Positions 37,552-48,632 of a stretch of 64,000 nt of DNA are shown here, piece after piece. Source of the stretch: Primula veris (taxonomy: Eukaryota > Streptophyta > Magnoliopsida > Ericales > Primulaceae). A program made the translations under genes and the position numbers. The first letter of the stretch is position 1. The number at the start of each line of letters is the position of its first letter. The notes below the pieces were generated by a model, which was not told the DNA's origin, made no database searches, and worked only from the letters and a program-made list of their open reading frames with translations. The stretch covers positions 35,918,795 through 35,982,794 of the forward strand of contig OY821740.1 in the NCBI GenBank assembly GCA_963682055.1, written 5' to 3'.

Positions 37552-37983
37552 TTTCTAGGTAGTTGAAGAGAGTGACCGTACTTTCTAGCAGGCATGCATG
37601 TTTTTCATCCCTATGTTTGGCTCTTAGTTTGATCATGTTTGGCTTGTGATTTTGTGTCGGTTATCCCTTGTGATGTAAACAGATGGTTATTTTGAAATGG
37701 AAACTTGCTCCTTTTTTTTTTCATTCAGATTTTCACTTATTAATATTGTTTCGTTAGCTTTTATTTTGTTTACACTTTTGACTATTTTAAGTTTTAACTG
37801 AATCTGTCCAGTCCAGAACAATAAATCGTCAGAATTTTAGTTTAATGTCTGGTTGTCTTGGTGAATATCAATCCAAGTAGATATGGGCGATTATGGCCAA
37901 TTTATAATTGACCTTACTCGGTACTCTGCCCTTATTAGGCAGCAACAGTGAGATCTTTCTTCAACTAAGAAAATGACCAATTC
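37552..37983 (+). other. TDP2 3' UTR and flank
   Basis: AT-rich sequence after the stop codon; no gene is seen before the fold-back element. Confidence 0.5.
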
Positions 37984-38806
37984 TGGGCTCTGTCTTTTTT
38001 TAGGACCCATTTAACTGTTTGAGGACCTAAAACATTCCGGTCCACGTTACATCTTATTTTTATTTATTTTTTAAATTAATTCTACTCAATTTCATTACAA
38101 AATAAATAAATTTAACACCATTTTATTACATCTCATTACACTTCATTTATCTATAAAATAAATAAATTTATTCACTCTATCACATTATTAATTAATACAT
38201 TTCTCTGTTTTTTTTTTCACTCAAACTAAATACAAAATTAAAATATTTTATAATCATAATATTATATTAAGTTAACACTTTCAAGTAATTTATATTTTGC
38301 ACTTGTTTATTTATTAATTTTGTTACATCCGAATAAATAATTAAATTCTCTCCAAAAATCCTACACGTTATTATTTTCTTCCACCTTTACCTACCCTACA
38401 TCTCCAATGTTTTAGGAACAATTTAATTATTTATTCGGAAGTAACAAAATTAATAAATAAAAAAATGCAAAATATAAATTACTTGAAAGTGTTAACTTGA
38501 TATAATATTATGATTATAAAATATTTTAATTTTGTATTTAGTTTGAGTCGAAAAAAAAGCAGAAGAATGTATTAATTAATAGTGTGATAGAGTGGATAAA
38601 TTTATTTATTTTGTAGATAAATGAAGTGTAATGAGATGTAATGAAATGATATTAGAGTTATTTATTTTGTAATGAAATTGAGTGGAATTAATTTGAAAAA
38701 TAAATAAAAATAAGATGTGACGTGAACTTGGAATGTTTTAGGTCCTCAAACAAGTAAAATGAGTCCTCAATTGATTTAAATGCGTCCTCAAAGAAAACAA
38801 AGCCCC
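37984..38806. mobile_element. Long fold-back element (hairpin of two arms of about 365-390 bp)
   Basis: The two arms are near-perfect reverse complements: 37984-38347 and 38420-38806, separated by a 72-base loop (38348-38419). For example, GAGGACCTAAAACATTCC on the left answers GGAATGTTTTAGGTCCTC on the right, and CACTTTCAAGTAATTTATA answers TATAAATTACTTGAAAGTG. The outer ends read GGGCTCTGTC and CAAAGCCC. A right-arm GAGTCCTCAATTGATTTAAA segment has no full partner. No coding capacity is present and the target duplication is unclear, so a fold-back or long-TIR MITE is the best name. Confidence 0.85.
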
Positions 38807-39501
38807 AATTATGATTGCAAGTTATGGGGGGCTCCAATAAGCCTCTCGTAAAAAATTGTGGACCGTTAGATCTAGATCTAATGGTTCATATCTAATCTCA
38901 ACACCACTTAAAACACAACACATTAATAAACCCAAAACAAACTAACTTAATATCCAACGGTCTCTGACATTTTAGTAACCCAACAATCAGAGTATCTGGT
39001 CAACACTTTCCTTCTATATTTGTGAAGGAAATGGTCATCCAGTATCTTAACTAACACAGAAGCTATTTTGTGATCATTTCCCCCAGAAAGAAAAAGCTTG
39101 TGCAAGCAAAACAGTAAAAGAGTACAGTAATTACTAATTAGAGCAAACATTGTCAAAAGGAAGTGTTATTAGCAAGCATCACTATTCACTAGTTTAGTTT
39201 AGTGAATATTGTATTTGATAGACCCGAAGTCCAACTGACTGAATATTGTATTTGATCGTTTAGTTTAGTTGGAAAAAATGATTGTCTAGCGAGAGCACGA
39301 CCACAGCAAAACTAACAAATCAAAACAAAAGACGCGCATACAAAAAAGTTTGACATCATAAGAAAATAACAAACCAAAAGATGAAACAAAGCAGAAGTTC
39401 TTTTGACGATAAACGAATGTGAAATCCTCACTCATTAGCACCATATTTGTAAACTGTAATGTGCTAAACTGATTGGTTCTAATTGAAGGAAAGCAAAATG
39501 A
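38807..39501. other. Intergenic between fold-back element and F-box gene end
   Basis: No gene is seen. It includes the 3' UTR of the minus-strand F-box gene and a small palindrome GTTAGATCTAGATCTAA near 38867-38883. Confidence 0.5.
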
Positions 39502-41343
39502 TCAGTCGCCATGGACTCTTATAAAATTGAGGTGACAGTCAGTTGAGATTCTTGGGTAATTCGTCAAGTCTTCCTCAAGCTCAAGCATTAGGTGGCCACA
39601 AAAAAATGTCATCTTTTCCAGTATTACAGCATTTTTCAATAAATATTTCACTATGTTCAGCTCTTCTTTTCTACCATCAAAGTTTTTTATTTCGACGACT
39701 TTGAGGCTATGGAGTAAACATAGAGGTACGCTTTCAGGGTTATTCAAGCTGAACACAAGGTCAAGAGGGTCATAAGGATCATAACCATGCATTTCCTGTC
39801 AAGATAAGATTTGTGAAACAAAAGATATCAATAACCTTATAGTAAAATAGGTCAAACGATTCTGTGAAACCTTAGATGTTTCTTGGTGACCCGTATACGA
39901 GTTTACTTTTCCTTTCATAATGGTGTAGGGCCGATGCCTTTAACCTATCATTTATCATACACTTAAATCGCTGCATTCACAGCTTAGGAACATACCAGGC
40001 ATGTACAAATAGCATTCTCAACAAGTTGCTTCAAAATGGAAAAGGAAGTAATGTTTCTTAAAAATTTCAGTGCATTATTATAAATAGAAACCGAAGACTA
40101 ACCCGTGCAAACGTTAGAGCTTCTAATTTAGGGGAAATACGGAGGAAGTCCATAAGTGGAATTGGGCCCGAGGTGTATTTTAGCTCCAGAAAGACCAAAT
40201 TGCAGAATCTAGGCAGATCAAATTTATCCTCTTCAGAAAGGAACTGTATTCATAAACCAAAAATATATATAATGAAGACAGAAACAAAGGAAGAGGTTTT
40301 AAATCATAAGTACGGAAAGTATGGAGAAGACTTACCAAAAAAGGGCAACAATCTATACAAAGACGTCTGGCGTTTACGATACTTCGAAGAAGCAAGATAA
40401 ACTTGTCTGCTTCCTCCGATTCTGAAACTCCTTCTGGAGGTTCTATGACAATGTGTGCTTCAACTATGTTAGGCAATTCCTTTAAGATAATATCAATCGG
40501 CCACGGATCAGATAAATTTATAAACTCTAGGTTAGGAGCATCAATCACAATCTTGTGCCCAGAAGCTCTTAGTAGGTCCTCTTCCAATTCATCGTTTGTT
40601 AGAATCAATTTATTCTCTTCCAATTCATCAAGGTGAATTAGAGTCAACTTCTTCAATGAAGAGACGGAAACTTTTAGGGTCCATAATTGGTTGCATTCAT
40701 ATCTATATAAAGATAAATCTTCAAGAACAGGGCACCCAGATAGCAACTTCTGAATCACCGCATCACCCAAGTATATGACACACCCCAAAGAAAGGGTCTT
40801 AAGGTTCGGTAAACAGACATGATAAGGAACATTAAGAATAAACTTTCCAAAAATATTTAGCACCACTAAGGTCTTGCAAGTGAAAAGGCACCAAGGTAAT
40901 TCACCAAGATCACTATCAAACGAATCTATGTGAAGATCGAGCTCGCAAACATTACACATAACAACAGCGCAAACCCACGAACTAGCACGCGCCCGAAAAG
41001 AGTCATTAAAATCCCCATAAATACATAACTTGAAAAATTCAATATGCGAACAGTCTCGGAGAAACAAAAGCTTATCAACCGAATTTATGAAAGTAGTAGC
41101 ACTTAGCTCGCGATTTTGGTGACTTTCGTCGCAGATACCCAAAAGATATTCCAAAATAATTCGGGAGGAAAATTCCCAGAGATGCTCCCAACGCTTAGAG
41201 AGGACGCTAGTACGAACGGCGTATTTAGTGGGAACGACATAAGACAAGATTTTACAAATTATATCTTTCGAAAGGTGACTGATTCTATCTTCTTCGACAC
41301 AAGAACTCATCTTCAATGATTTAAGTGGAGAATCATAATCCAT
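39502..41343 (-). CDS. F-box/LRR/FBD-domain protein, three exons, 480 aa
   Basis: Exons on the minus strand: 41343-40336, 40243-40103, 39795-39502 (1443 nt with stop, all phase 0). The N-terminus has an F-box (ISHLSKDIICKILSYV, then AVRTSVLSKRWEHLW), followed by irregular leucine-rich repeats (LPNLKTLSLG, LLSGCPVLEDLSL) and a C-terminal FBD domain with LKVVEIKNFDGRKEEL and LLKNAVILEKMTFF. Such proteins bind SKP1/ASK in SCF ubiquitin ligases and present targets; the target is unknown. The usual LPD of the F-box is replaced by LSKD. An alternative start at the Met 12 codons on would still keep the whole F-box. A truncated relative lies upstream on the same strand. This family is fast-evolving and often expanded in plants. 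Confidence 0.9.
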
Positions 41344-43505
41344 AACTTGAATCTCACATCAATGAGTTGATGTTTATGCAAATATAAGGTTTTCAAGTGG
41401 TTAGGTTAGACATATGTTTGGTTTCAGAAGAAAAGAAAAGACGGCGGGAATAATAGTCGACTGTTTTATATATTAACAAAAAAACATGCGCTTAATTAGG
41501 GTTTTGTAGTATTTTGACCTTATATCCTTTTTGAAATAGACCTACTATTTGCGTAAATAAATGAACATATATATAATGGCATAGGTTCTTTCATTAACTT
41601 ATAAAAAATAAAAACATGGATAATTTATCAAAATGTTTTTGTTCTTGATCAGCATTCTAAATTTATTCCCTTTTTGTAAAATTAAAGTTGGTGCATTGTT
41701 TTAAATGAAGATTTTATTTCGTTTGCTTCGGTTGTCATATAAATTGTTTGCATCAATTAAAATGTCATTTATCCTTTGTATAATAAACCATTATATGTCT
41801 TAAGATTTAATCCTTGATAAAAAAAAACATGATAATGTAATGTAACATCAAAAACTATTATATTTGTTCTTTATTTGTGTTTTAAACATTCCAAAAAAAT
41901 TCCTAGCTTGTCTCTAACAAAAGTGAAGGGTTGTAAATCAAATTGAATTATTTGGTTTTTTCGTTAATACGTGTTTAATCAAGAACTAATTTCCCTTAAC
42001 CAATTTATTGTTGAGTAAACTAATTCAGTCCATCAATTTCAAAATTGTTAACCGTAGCGTCCACGTATTTTGAAACTTTGAACTTTTGTAATCTCCGAAT
42101 TGCATATTTGGCTAAGTGAAAAGTATTTTTTTATTTTGAGATCATACTTTTTCCAAAAAAGTTCTAACTCAAATGCATGCTTAAAACTGATTTTTCCTGA
42201 CCAATTGTCTAACGAAACACCAAAATAGTGTTTGTGTAGGAAAAAAGTGCATGTCTTTATTTTTACCGGCATGAATTTATGTTTCGGATGAACGATTGAG
42301 GCATTGAGCTATTTTTTTTTATCAGTGTAACTTGTCAAATTTTATCCAACATGTACGATTGGGAAAATGTATTATTCTGACAAACGATTCAGAAAATAAA
42401 ATAAAATTATAGCCGCTATATATAGACAGACAGTCTTTTGTTTTCTTTATCATAATGTTTGGCTTTGATGTTCTACTTAGATGACTTTTTTTTCAATATT
42501 TATCCAAGACAATTGCGTAAACGTGATTTGGTTGAATCATTATTAAATTAGCTAGGCACCGCAAAACTGTTTTATTTGAAACAAGGTCATGTCTTTTTCT
42601 TCCTCAAATGATGATTTTTTTAGAGATTTTACTCAACCCAACTGCATAATGCATACAGTATGGGAAAAATTCATCCAGACCTTGTTTGAAATGGAAATTG
42701 TTTGAGAACTCGGAAAAGCTATCTTGTAAAAAGAGAACTCGGAAATAGAAATTGTTTGAGAGTCGGGACAGCCATAGGTTAGGATGATTCTTCAAAAATT
42801 CAATATTTAAATACAAAAATAATCAAAGTTTGGAGCATTGCTTTAGGAAGTACCCGGTTTTTTTAAAACCATTTTTCTTATGAAGAATGGTGTTCTGTGT
42901 CCTCTACCAAAAACAAGCCCTTCAACACTATCGTGATACTGTAAAATAGTTTGAAAGAAGATAATAATAGGCATAATTGAAAGATAAACTGAATCATAAC
43001 GAGCATTTTGAACTGTTTTAATTTTAAATGACAAAAAACAACCTTAGCTCCTAATTCTTGTTTTTACGACTTTACTCGTCCATTTTCTTGGTATCAAATA
43101 TTTTGTTGATATTTCCAAAGACGATTGTCTTCGAACTAGTGTTTGGCAGCTACTCTCACTTCAAAGAAAGAAGAAACATTTTCAGCCTTCCTAATCAAAT
43201 TACAGTTTTTTAGTAATGGCAGCAAACCGTGATAAAGGTCGGTAAAGGTGTTCTTTTTCTCTGCCTAAAACGATTCTTTCGAGGCGATTGTGTAACTGAA
43301 AAAAGTTGAAAGATAAGTCTTCAGATCAATTCAAAGCGAAAGGACAACAAATTAGTTTGTTAATGTTTGACATCATAGCAGAACTAAGAAACCAAAACAT
43401 AAAACAAAGGAGAATTTGTTTTAACAACAAATGATCGTGAGCTTCTCATATTTCCAATGTACTAAACTGATCATTACTAAGTGAAGAAAAACAAAACAAT
43501 CATGT
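41344..43505. other. Intergenic, AT-rich, no gene seen
   Basis: The first few hundred bases are the F-box gene promoter. Several short open frames are present, but none has family features or a plausible splice context. Confidence 0.55.
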
Positions 43506-44672
43506 TTAGGGATCAAATTTAAAACTGAGCTGAACTTCAAGTGAGGGCCTTTCGTGATTTGACAAGTCTTCCAGAAATTCAATGATTCCTACATCGCCAT
43601 GAAAAGAAATTGTAATTTTTTCCAATATCATAGCACTTTCAAGCAAGTACTTCAGAATGGTCCGCTCAACCTCCCTACCATGATAGAATTTAATTTCAAC
43701 GAACTTGAGGCTATGACCTAAACACCCAGGTACTCTTTCAGGGTCGTTCATGCAAAACTCAAGGTCAATATCGGGACAGAAAACCCTTGGAAAATCAAAT
43801 CCCTGTAAATTAAAAACGGAAATACATAAGATATCAATATTCAATGTTACAATAACCCTGTGATAATCTAACTGGTTTAACATGACTTATGGCTACGGAT
43901 TTACTTTTCCCAACGGAAATACAGTGTATGCTGCAAAGCCTTTAACTTGTCAAATAATTATAAATGATTTTTCAAGTTAAGAACACCCAAAAAGCCAAAA
44001 TGTACAATTACCTTCGTTAGAGGTCACTTCAAGTTAATAAATCAGAAAGTAGGGGGAGTTTTGGTTTACAATTTTTTTTTTTTAACTTAATTAGCATATA
44101 CTCTTTTTAAATGAGACTATTTATATTACTTTCAAAAATAAAATGAGACTATATGAATCATACTGTGTCCCTTTACGTTGTATTTTACTCTATATTTATC
44201 GTATATCAGTGTCTCGAAACAATGTTATTGTCTTGGAGCATTGCTAGTGCTGTATAAAAGAAAGTGGACTACAATTCGGCACTGATGAGACAAGAAAGCA
44301 AGCTTATTTTTACGCAACAAAAGAGTTATCAATGCATTCTTATAAACTGAAATTCAAACTTACACATGCAAAATAAAGAGCTTCTAAATTAGGGGCGCTG
44401 TGGAAAATTTCGATAAGTCGAGATATGGACCATTGTCATAATCTATCTCCATGAACACCAAATTGCAAAAATCTTGGCAGATTCGATTCAATTCTTCATC
44501 ATCCTCAAGGATCTGTTTTCATAAAACAGAAGCACATAGTGAAAACGATAACATATGATGAATTTGAAGATCATATTAATGAAAATCATATTGAACACTT
44601 ACCAAAAAAGTCAAGCACTCTAGAAATAGACGTCTCACATTTACAATACTTTCAACAACTAGGACCAACTTA
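43506..44672 (-). pseudogene. 5'-truncated F-box/FBD pseudogene
   Basis: Reading the minus strand from 44672 gives a relic of the end of the F-box gene's exon 1 (VESIVNVRRL against LRSIVNARRL; donor near 44602), then an exon 2 relic (44512-44364, CNLVFMEIDY against CNLVFLELKY) that hits a stop after a one-base shift, then an FBD exon (43802-43506, with GFDFPRVFC, SLKFVEIKFYHGREVERT and LLESAMILEKIT). The F-box and all leucine-rich repeats are missing, because homology ends near 44672. The FBD exon is still open, so a very short transcript is possible, but a functional protein is unlikely. Confidence 0.8.
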
Positions 44673-44741
44673 TCTATTTAATGGTAAAGGAGATAAGTAG
44701 ATGGCAATACTCTAGAAATAGACGTCTCACATTTACAATAC
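44617..44741. repeat. 33-bp direct repeat at the truncation point of the F-box pseudogene
   Basis: The 33-base segment at 44617-44649 (starts ACTCTAGAAATAGACG, ends TTTACAATAC) is repeated exactly at 44709-44741, outside the pseudogene. TTTAATGGTAAAG and TAGATGGCAAT are also duplicated nearby. Confidence 0.9.
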
Positions 44742-47700
44742 GTTTTATCAAAATTTAATGGTAAAGTAGATGGCAATTAAAGAATTATTGGTAAACCAGC
44801 GGTAGAGTGGTAGTAGATTGCAGTAAACCGAATTGGTGTGGGAGTAGAGGTACACAAACATAAAAGGAAAAAAAAAACATAAAAAAACAACCAATGTTTT
44901 ATTGGTTTCTTAAATTTGGTATGTTGTTAGTCTTTAACAAGCTAGTTTGCAATATTAAGTTACATTGCCATGTTATCAATGTTGCATTTGCATATTAAGA
45001 AAGGCTCCAGGGGTCATAGATTTTCGAAAAACTCAGGAGTATGGCATTGTTGTAATATATTGTTCCTAGCTTTCACTAGAGCACTTTTAGCAAATTATGC
45101 AAAAGAATCATACTATCTACGAACTAGGAGTAGTAATTAGCTTAAATAGAAAATACCGGTCTATCCTATACGATTACGAAAACAGAACTTCTTCATCGTC
45201 GGTCGGTCGGTCGGTCTCTGGTGCTTAATTATGCTCTTATTATGCTGGCTGGCCATACACTCCATCTTGAAGTACTTCACCTCCTTTTTTTATTTTGTTT
45301 ACATGTGTTTATTTATTAATTTTCAGAAACTTGTAATGAATCTTAAGAGGGACCTGCAAGTCATACACAATCTAAACCCGGGTATATACGTACATACAGC
45401 GAGTTTTAGAATTCTGTAGGCCTGTTTGGAAGATGACAAGTTCTTTTTTTTTAAAATAGATGACTAATTTTTTATTTTTTTTACAACAAACGCCTTACTT
45501 TTACACTTACAATAAACACCTTAAAGAGGTTACTAATAGAGCAAAAATATGACTTTAATTTACTTTTGCACTTAACACCCAAAAAAGGTTACTAATAGAA
45601 CAAAGACTCGTACCAATATTCTTCAAATATTCATCATCACTAGATACAACCCTTTTTCGAACAACATCTTTGTCAAATAAATCCAGAAAATTACAACTAA
45701 ACCTGCTATAATCAATGTTTTCTCCCCAAAAGAAGACTAGATAATTAAATTAAGAATGTAAATCTATGTCTTGAAAAATGAGACTTTTCTTGGGAGAATA
45801 ATTCATTAGTATATAAAAACATACTTAATTTATAAAACTCTGAATTTTTAAACCTTGTTTAAGATTTGATAATATAAGTTAAGATTAAAGTTAAAAACAA
45901 AAATTAAAAATAAGTAGTATCATGTAGTATATTTATTAGCATCATATAACATGTGTACTAATATTTAAAAATGTTTTATTGTCCGAATTTTTGATAAATA
46001 AGTACCAATTATATATATTTTTTCATCATTTTCTTATTTTCGTTTAGCGTCTTAAGCAACAATGATTGATTAAGGTTTACATATCTTTACCTCGTTCATG
46101 ATTCTCTACTTGATTTATAATTACCAAAAACAATGCATGTATTAGTAATGGTTTGTTACAATATATACTTCACTAATGTTTGACTGATGAAATACATTAG
46201 CATCAATATAATTACATAAATTGATATAGAAATATAAGAGCTTTTTGAAGTGAATCCTTGGTAGTTGGTTGCAAGTGCCAACACCAACCACTAGAGATGT
46301 TGATATGGATTTAGTTTTAGAAACTCTCCTCCACCCACTCCAATCCCACCAAACATTTCTTTATTTTTATTCATCAATGTGTCTAAAATCTAAAATTACC
46401 AACCTCAGTTTTTGGGTAGTTAAATAGAGGTCCTTAATCATTTGGAAACAATGCTCATGGCTCACACTTTTTAGGTGGATCAACATTTAGCCTTGTCAGC
46501 AGCCTTTTAATGTTGCGTGGAATTAGAATAAAATATACGTTAAATCACAAAGGCATCCGTCCGTCTAACCGTGATGACTTTAGATTCGTATAGAACTACC
46601 AATTCAACCTCATCATGTGGAAGCGAGCGACCGAAAAAGTCGTCACACCTACATATTTACTCAATAGTAAAATATTACATCAAGGTAAAGACATTTCCAA
46701 AATAGCTGAAAATTAAAAGATCAAGTATTCAAAGTGTAATTTGTCAAATAGAACAAGTAACTTTGTCCAAAATGTTAAAAGTAGCTGATAGTAGATTTTC
46801 CCTCTTTCCTTACTTCATTTTTTTTTTTCATATTTTAAATAGTTGTCGAGGCATAACATATGATCCCTATTTCATATGATCCCAAATCCGGTAAACTTTT
46901 TTTAAAAAATATTACTCAATACTCTCTTCCTTACAATTTTCTGGTTCATTATTCTATTTTGAGTTGTTACACTTTATTTATCCATTTTTCCAAAAGAATA
47001 TATACAAGATTGCTCATAGTCAATCATTTATTGGTAAATATTCATTAACACGAATATGGGTAAAATCATAAAGAGAGTGTAAAATGCGGTTTCTCGTAAT
47101 AAACTTATATTTTGGAACAAATGGAGTACAAGTCCATAATCAATTATCAAAAGCTCATTAATGTTACAAAATAAAACATAGGGACCAAAATTTAAATGTA
47201 TTGAATATACAAGGTCCAGTTTTGTATTTAAATCAAATATATATACTCTTTTCTTATTATGATTGAGATTCATTTCGTTTTATAAAATAAAGGCGTTATC
47301 TTTAAGATGCTGTATTAGCCTTTCAGATTTGGAGTAGAAAGACGAATAAAAGTGGGTGATTACACAAATTCACAATCTTGTATTATACCTTTCTCTATTT
47401 CTTATAATAACCTATATTTTTAAATTTTGGGTTATATTACTGCATTATGTTCACTTTAATGATTTTACCAAACAATTAATTTTTGCTCCAAAAAAACTGT
47501 TTCTATTTTCATCCTATTAATGTGTCGTTACAATTTTGCTTTGGTGGCTGTTATTACATGTGTAAATGCTATTTATATAAATATATGTTTATTTTTTCAA
47601 AAATACTTAAGTGATAGTAATACTTATAAACATTGCTATATAGTCATTTATTGTTTATCATTTCTTTGATTAGCTGAGACATTTCATCAAACACGTATCG

Positions 47701-48632
47701 TGCATAAATTATCTTATCTGTCATATTTGGATTTCACATACAATTGTTTTTTTTCATTTATTTGCATTTTAGAAGGACAGAGAAAATAATTATATGTTGG
47801 AGAGGATATCTAATGTTAAGTAATTAAATAATTATTCAAATTAATAGTTGAAAATTAATATAGTTACTGGTTTGATTGCTGTTATATACCCGTGTACGTT
47901 TTAGGTATGAGATTGGTAAAATTCTACTACCTCTTGGTTTCAAGAGTAGCGTAAATGAGGAGAAAAGCTATATTTTTGAAATGTATAGTTTTGTAACTTA
48001 CGCATTCGTTTTTACTAGTGTTTACAACATTTCAGCATACTTTGAGACTGTAAAAATCACCGTCATTGGAATTGTATTCCCAGTGGCATCCTTTTTTTAA
48101 AAAAAAAAATCAGTTTTGTTATAAGTTGATGTTCATATTGGCTATTGGTTTTTGTCCTTGAATTAATTAGATTTTTCTGATCATTTTAATGAATTTGTGT
48201 TTGGAACTTCTGCCCGCCTGATTGTTTTTTTAGGATAATTTGTCATAGTTTATGGGCTTATTACACATGGTTATTTTCCTTTTAGCAGCTTATGTGTTAT
48301 CAAAAACATTCCTCTGTGTTTGCGTGCCATCTTATGTTCGATATAATTAAGATCATGTACAATTTGAGACTCGTTTCGCAGTTACACAGTAGGCTTATAT
48401 TTCTTTCTGTTTAGTCATGTAATTATGGCATTGTTATAATGTGAAATTGGTAGCACCGCGAAGCTGGGATGGGGGATTTCCCACTCGTATACTGTCGATT
48501 TAGAACACATACTGCCAAATGTATGAATAAAGTGTAGTATAGAACACCTTAAATTATTGTTAAATAGGTTTTGGAAAAACTGTATCTTCTGCTAATTTTC
48601 CCTCTAATATTTAATCGGACAATTACAAGAAG
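44742..48632. other. Intergenic, AT-rich; T-protein promoter at its end
   Basis: No gene is recognised in nearly 4 kb. A (TCGG)n microsatellite lies near 45198-45216. Near 46857-47129 a Stowaway-like end (GAACAAATGGAGTAC next to TA) suggests an old MITE. An open frame at 47876-48100 has no recognisable family. The last few hundred bases should contain the T-protein promoter, but no single element stands out. Confidence 0.5.

Noticed and set aside
40173..40778. Plus-strand frames across the F-box gene
   Set aside because: The minus strand gives a continuous F-box/LRR/FBD protein with good splice sites; the plus frames have no features.
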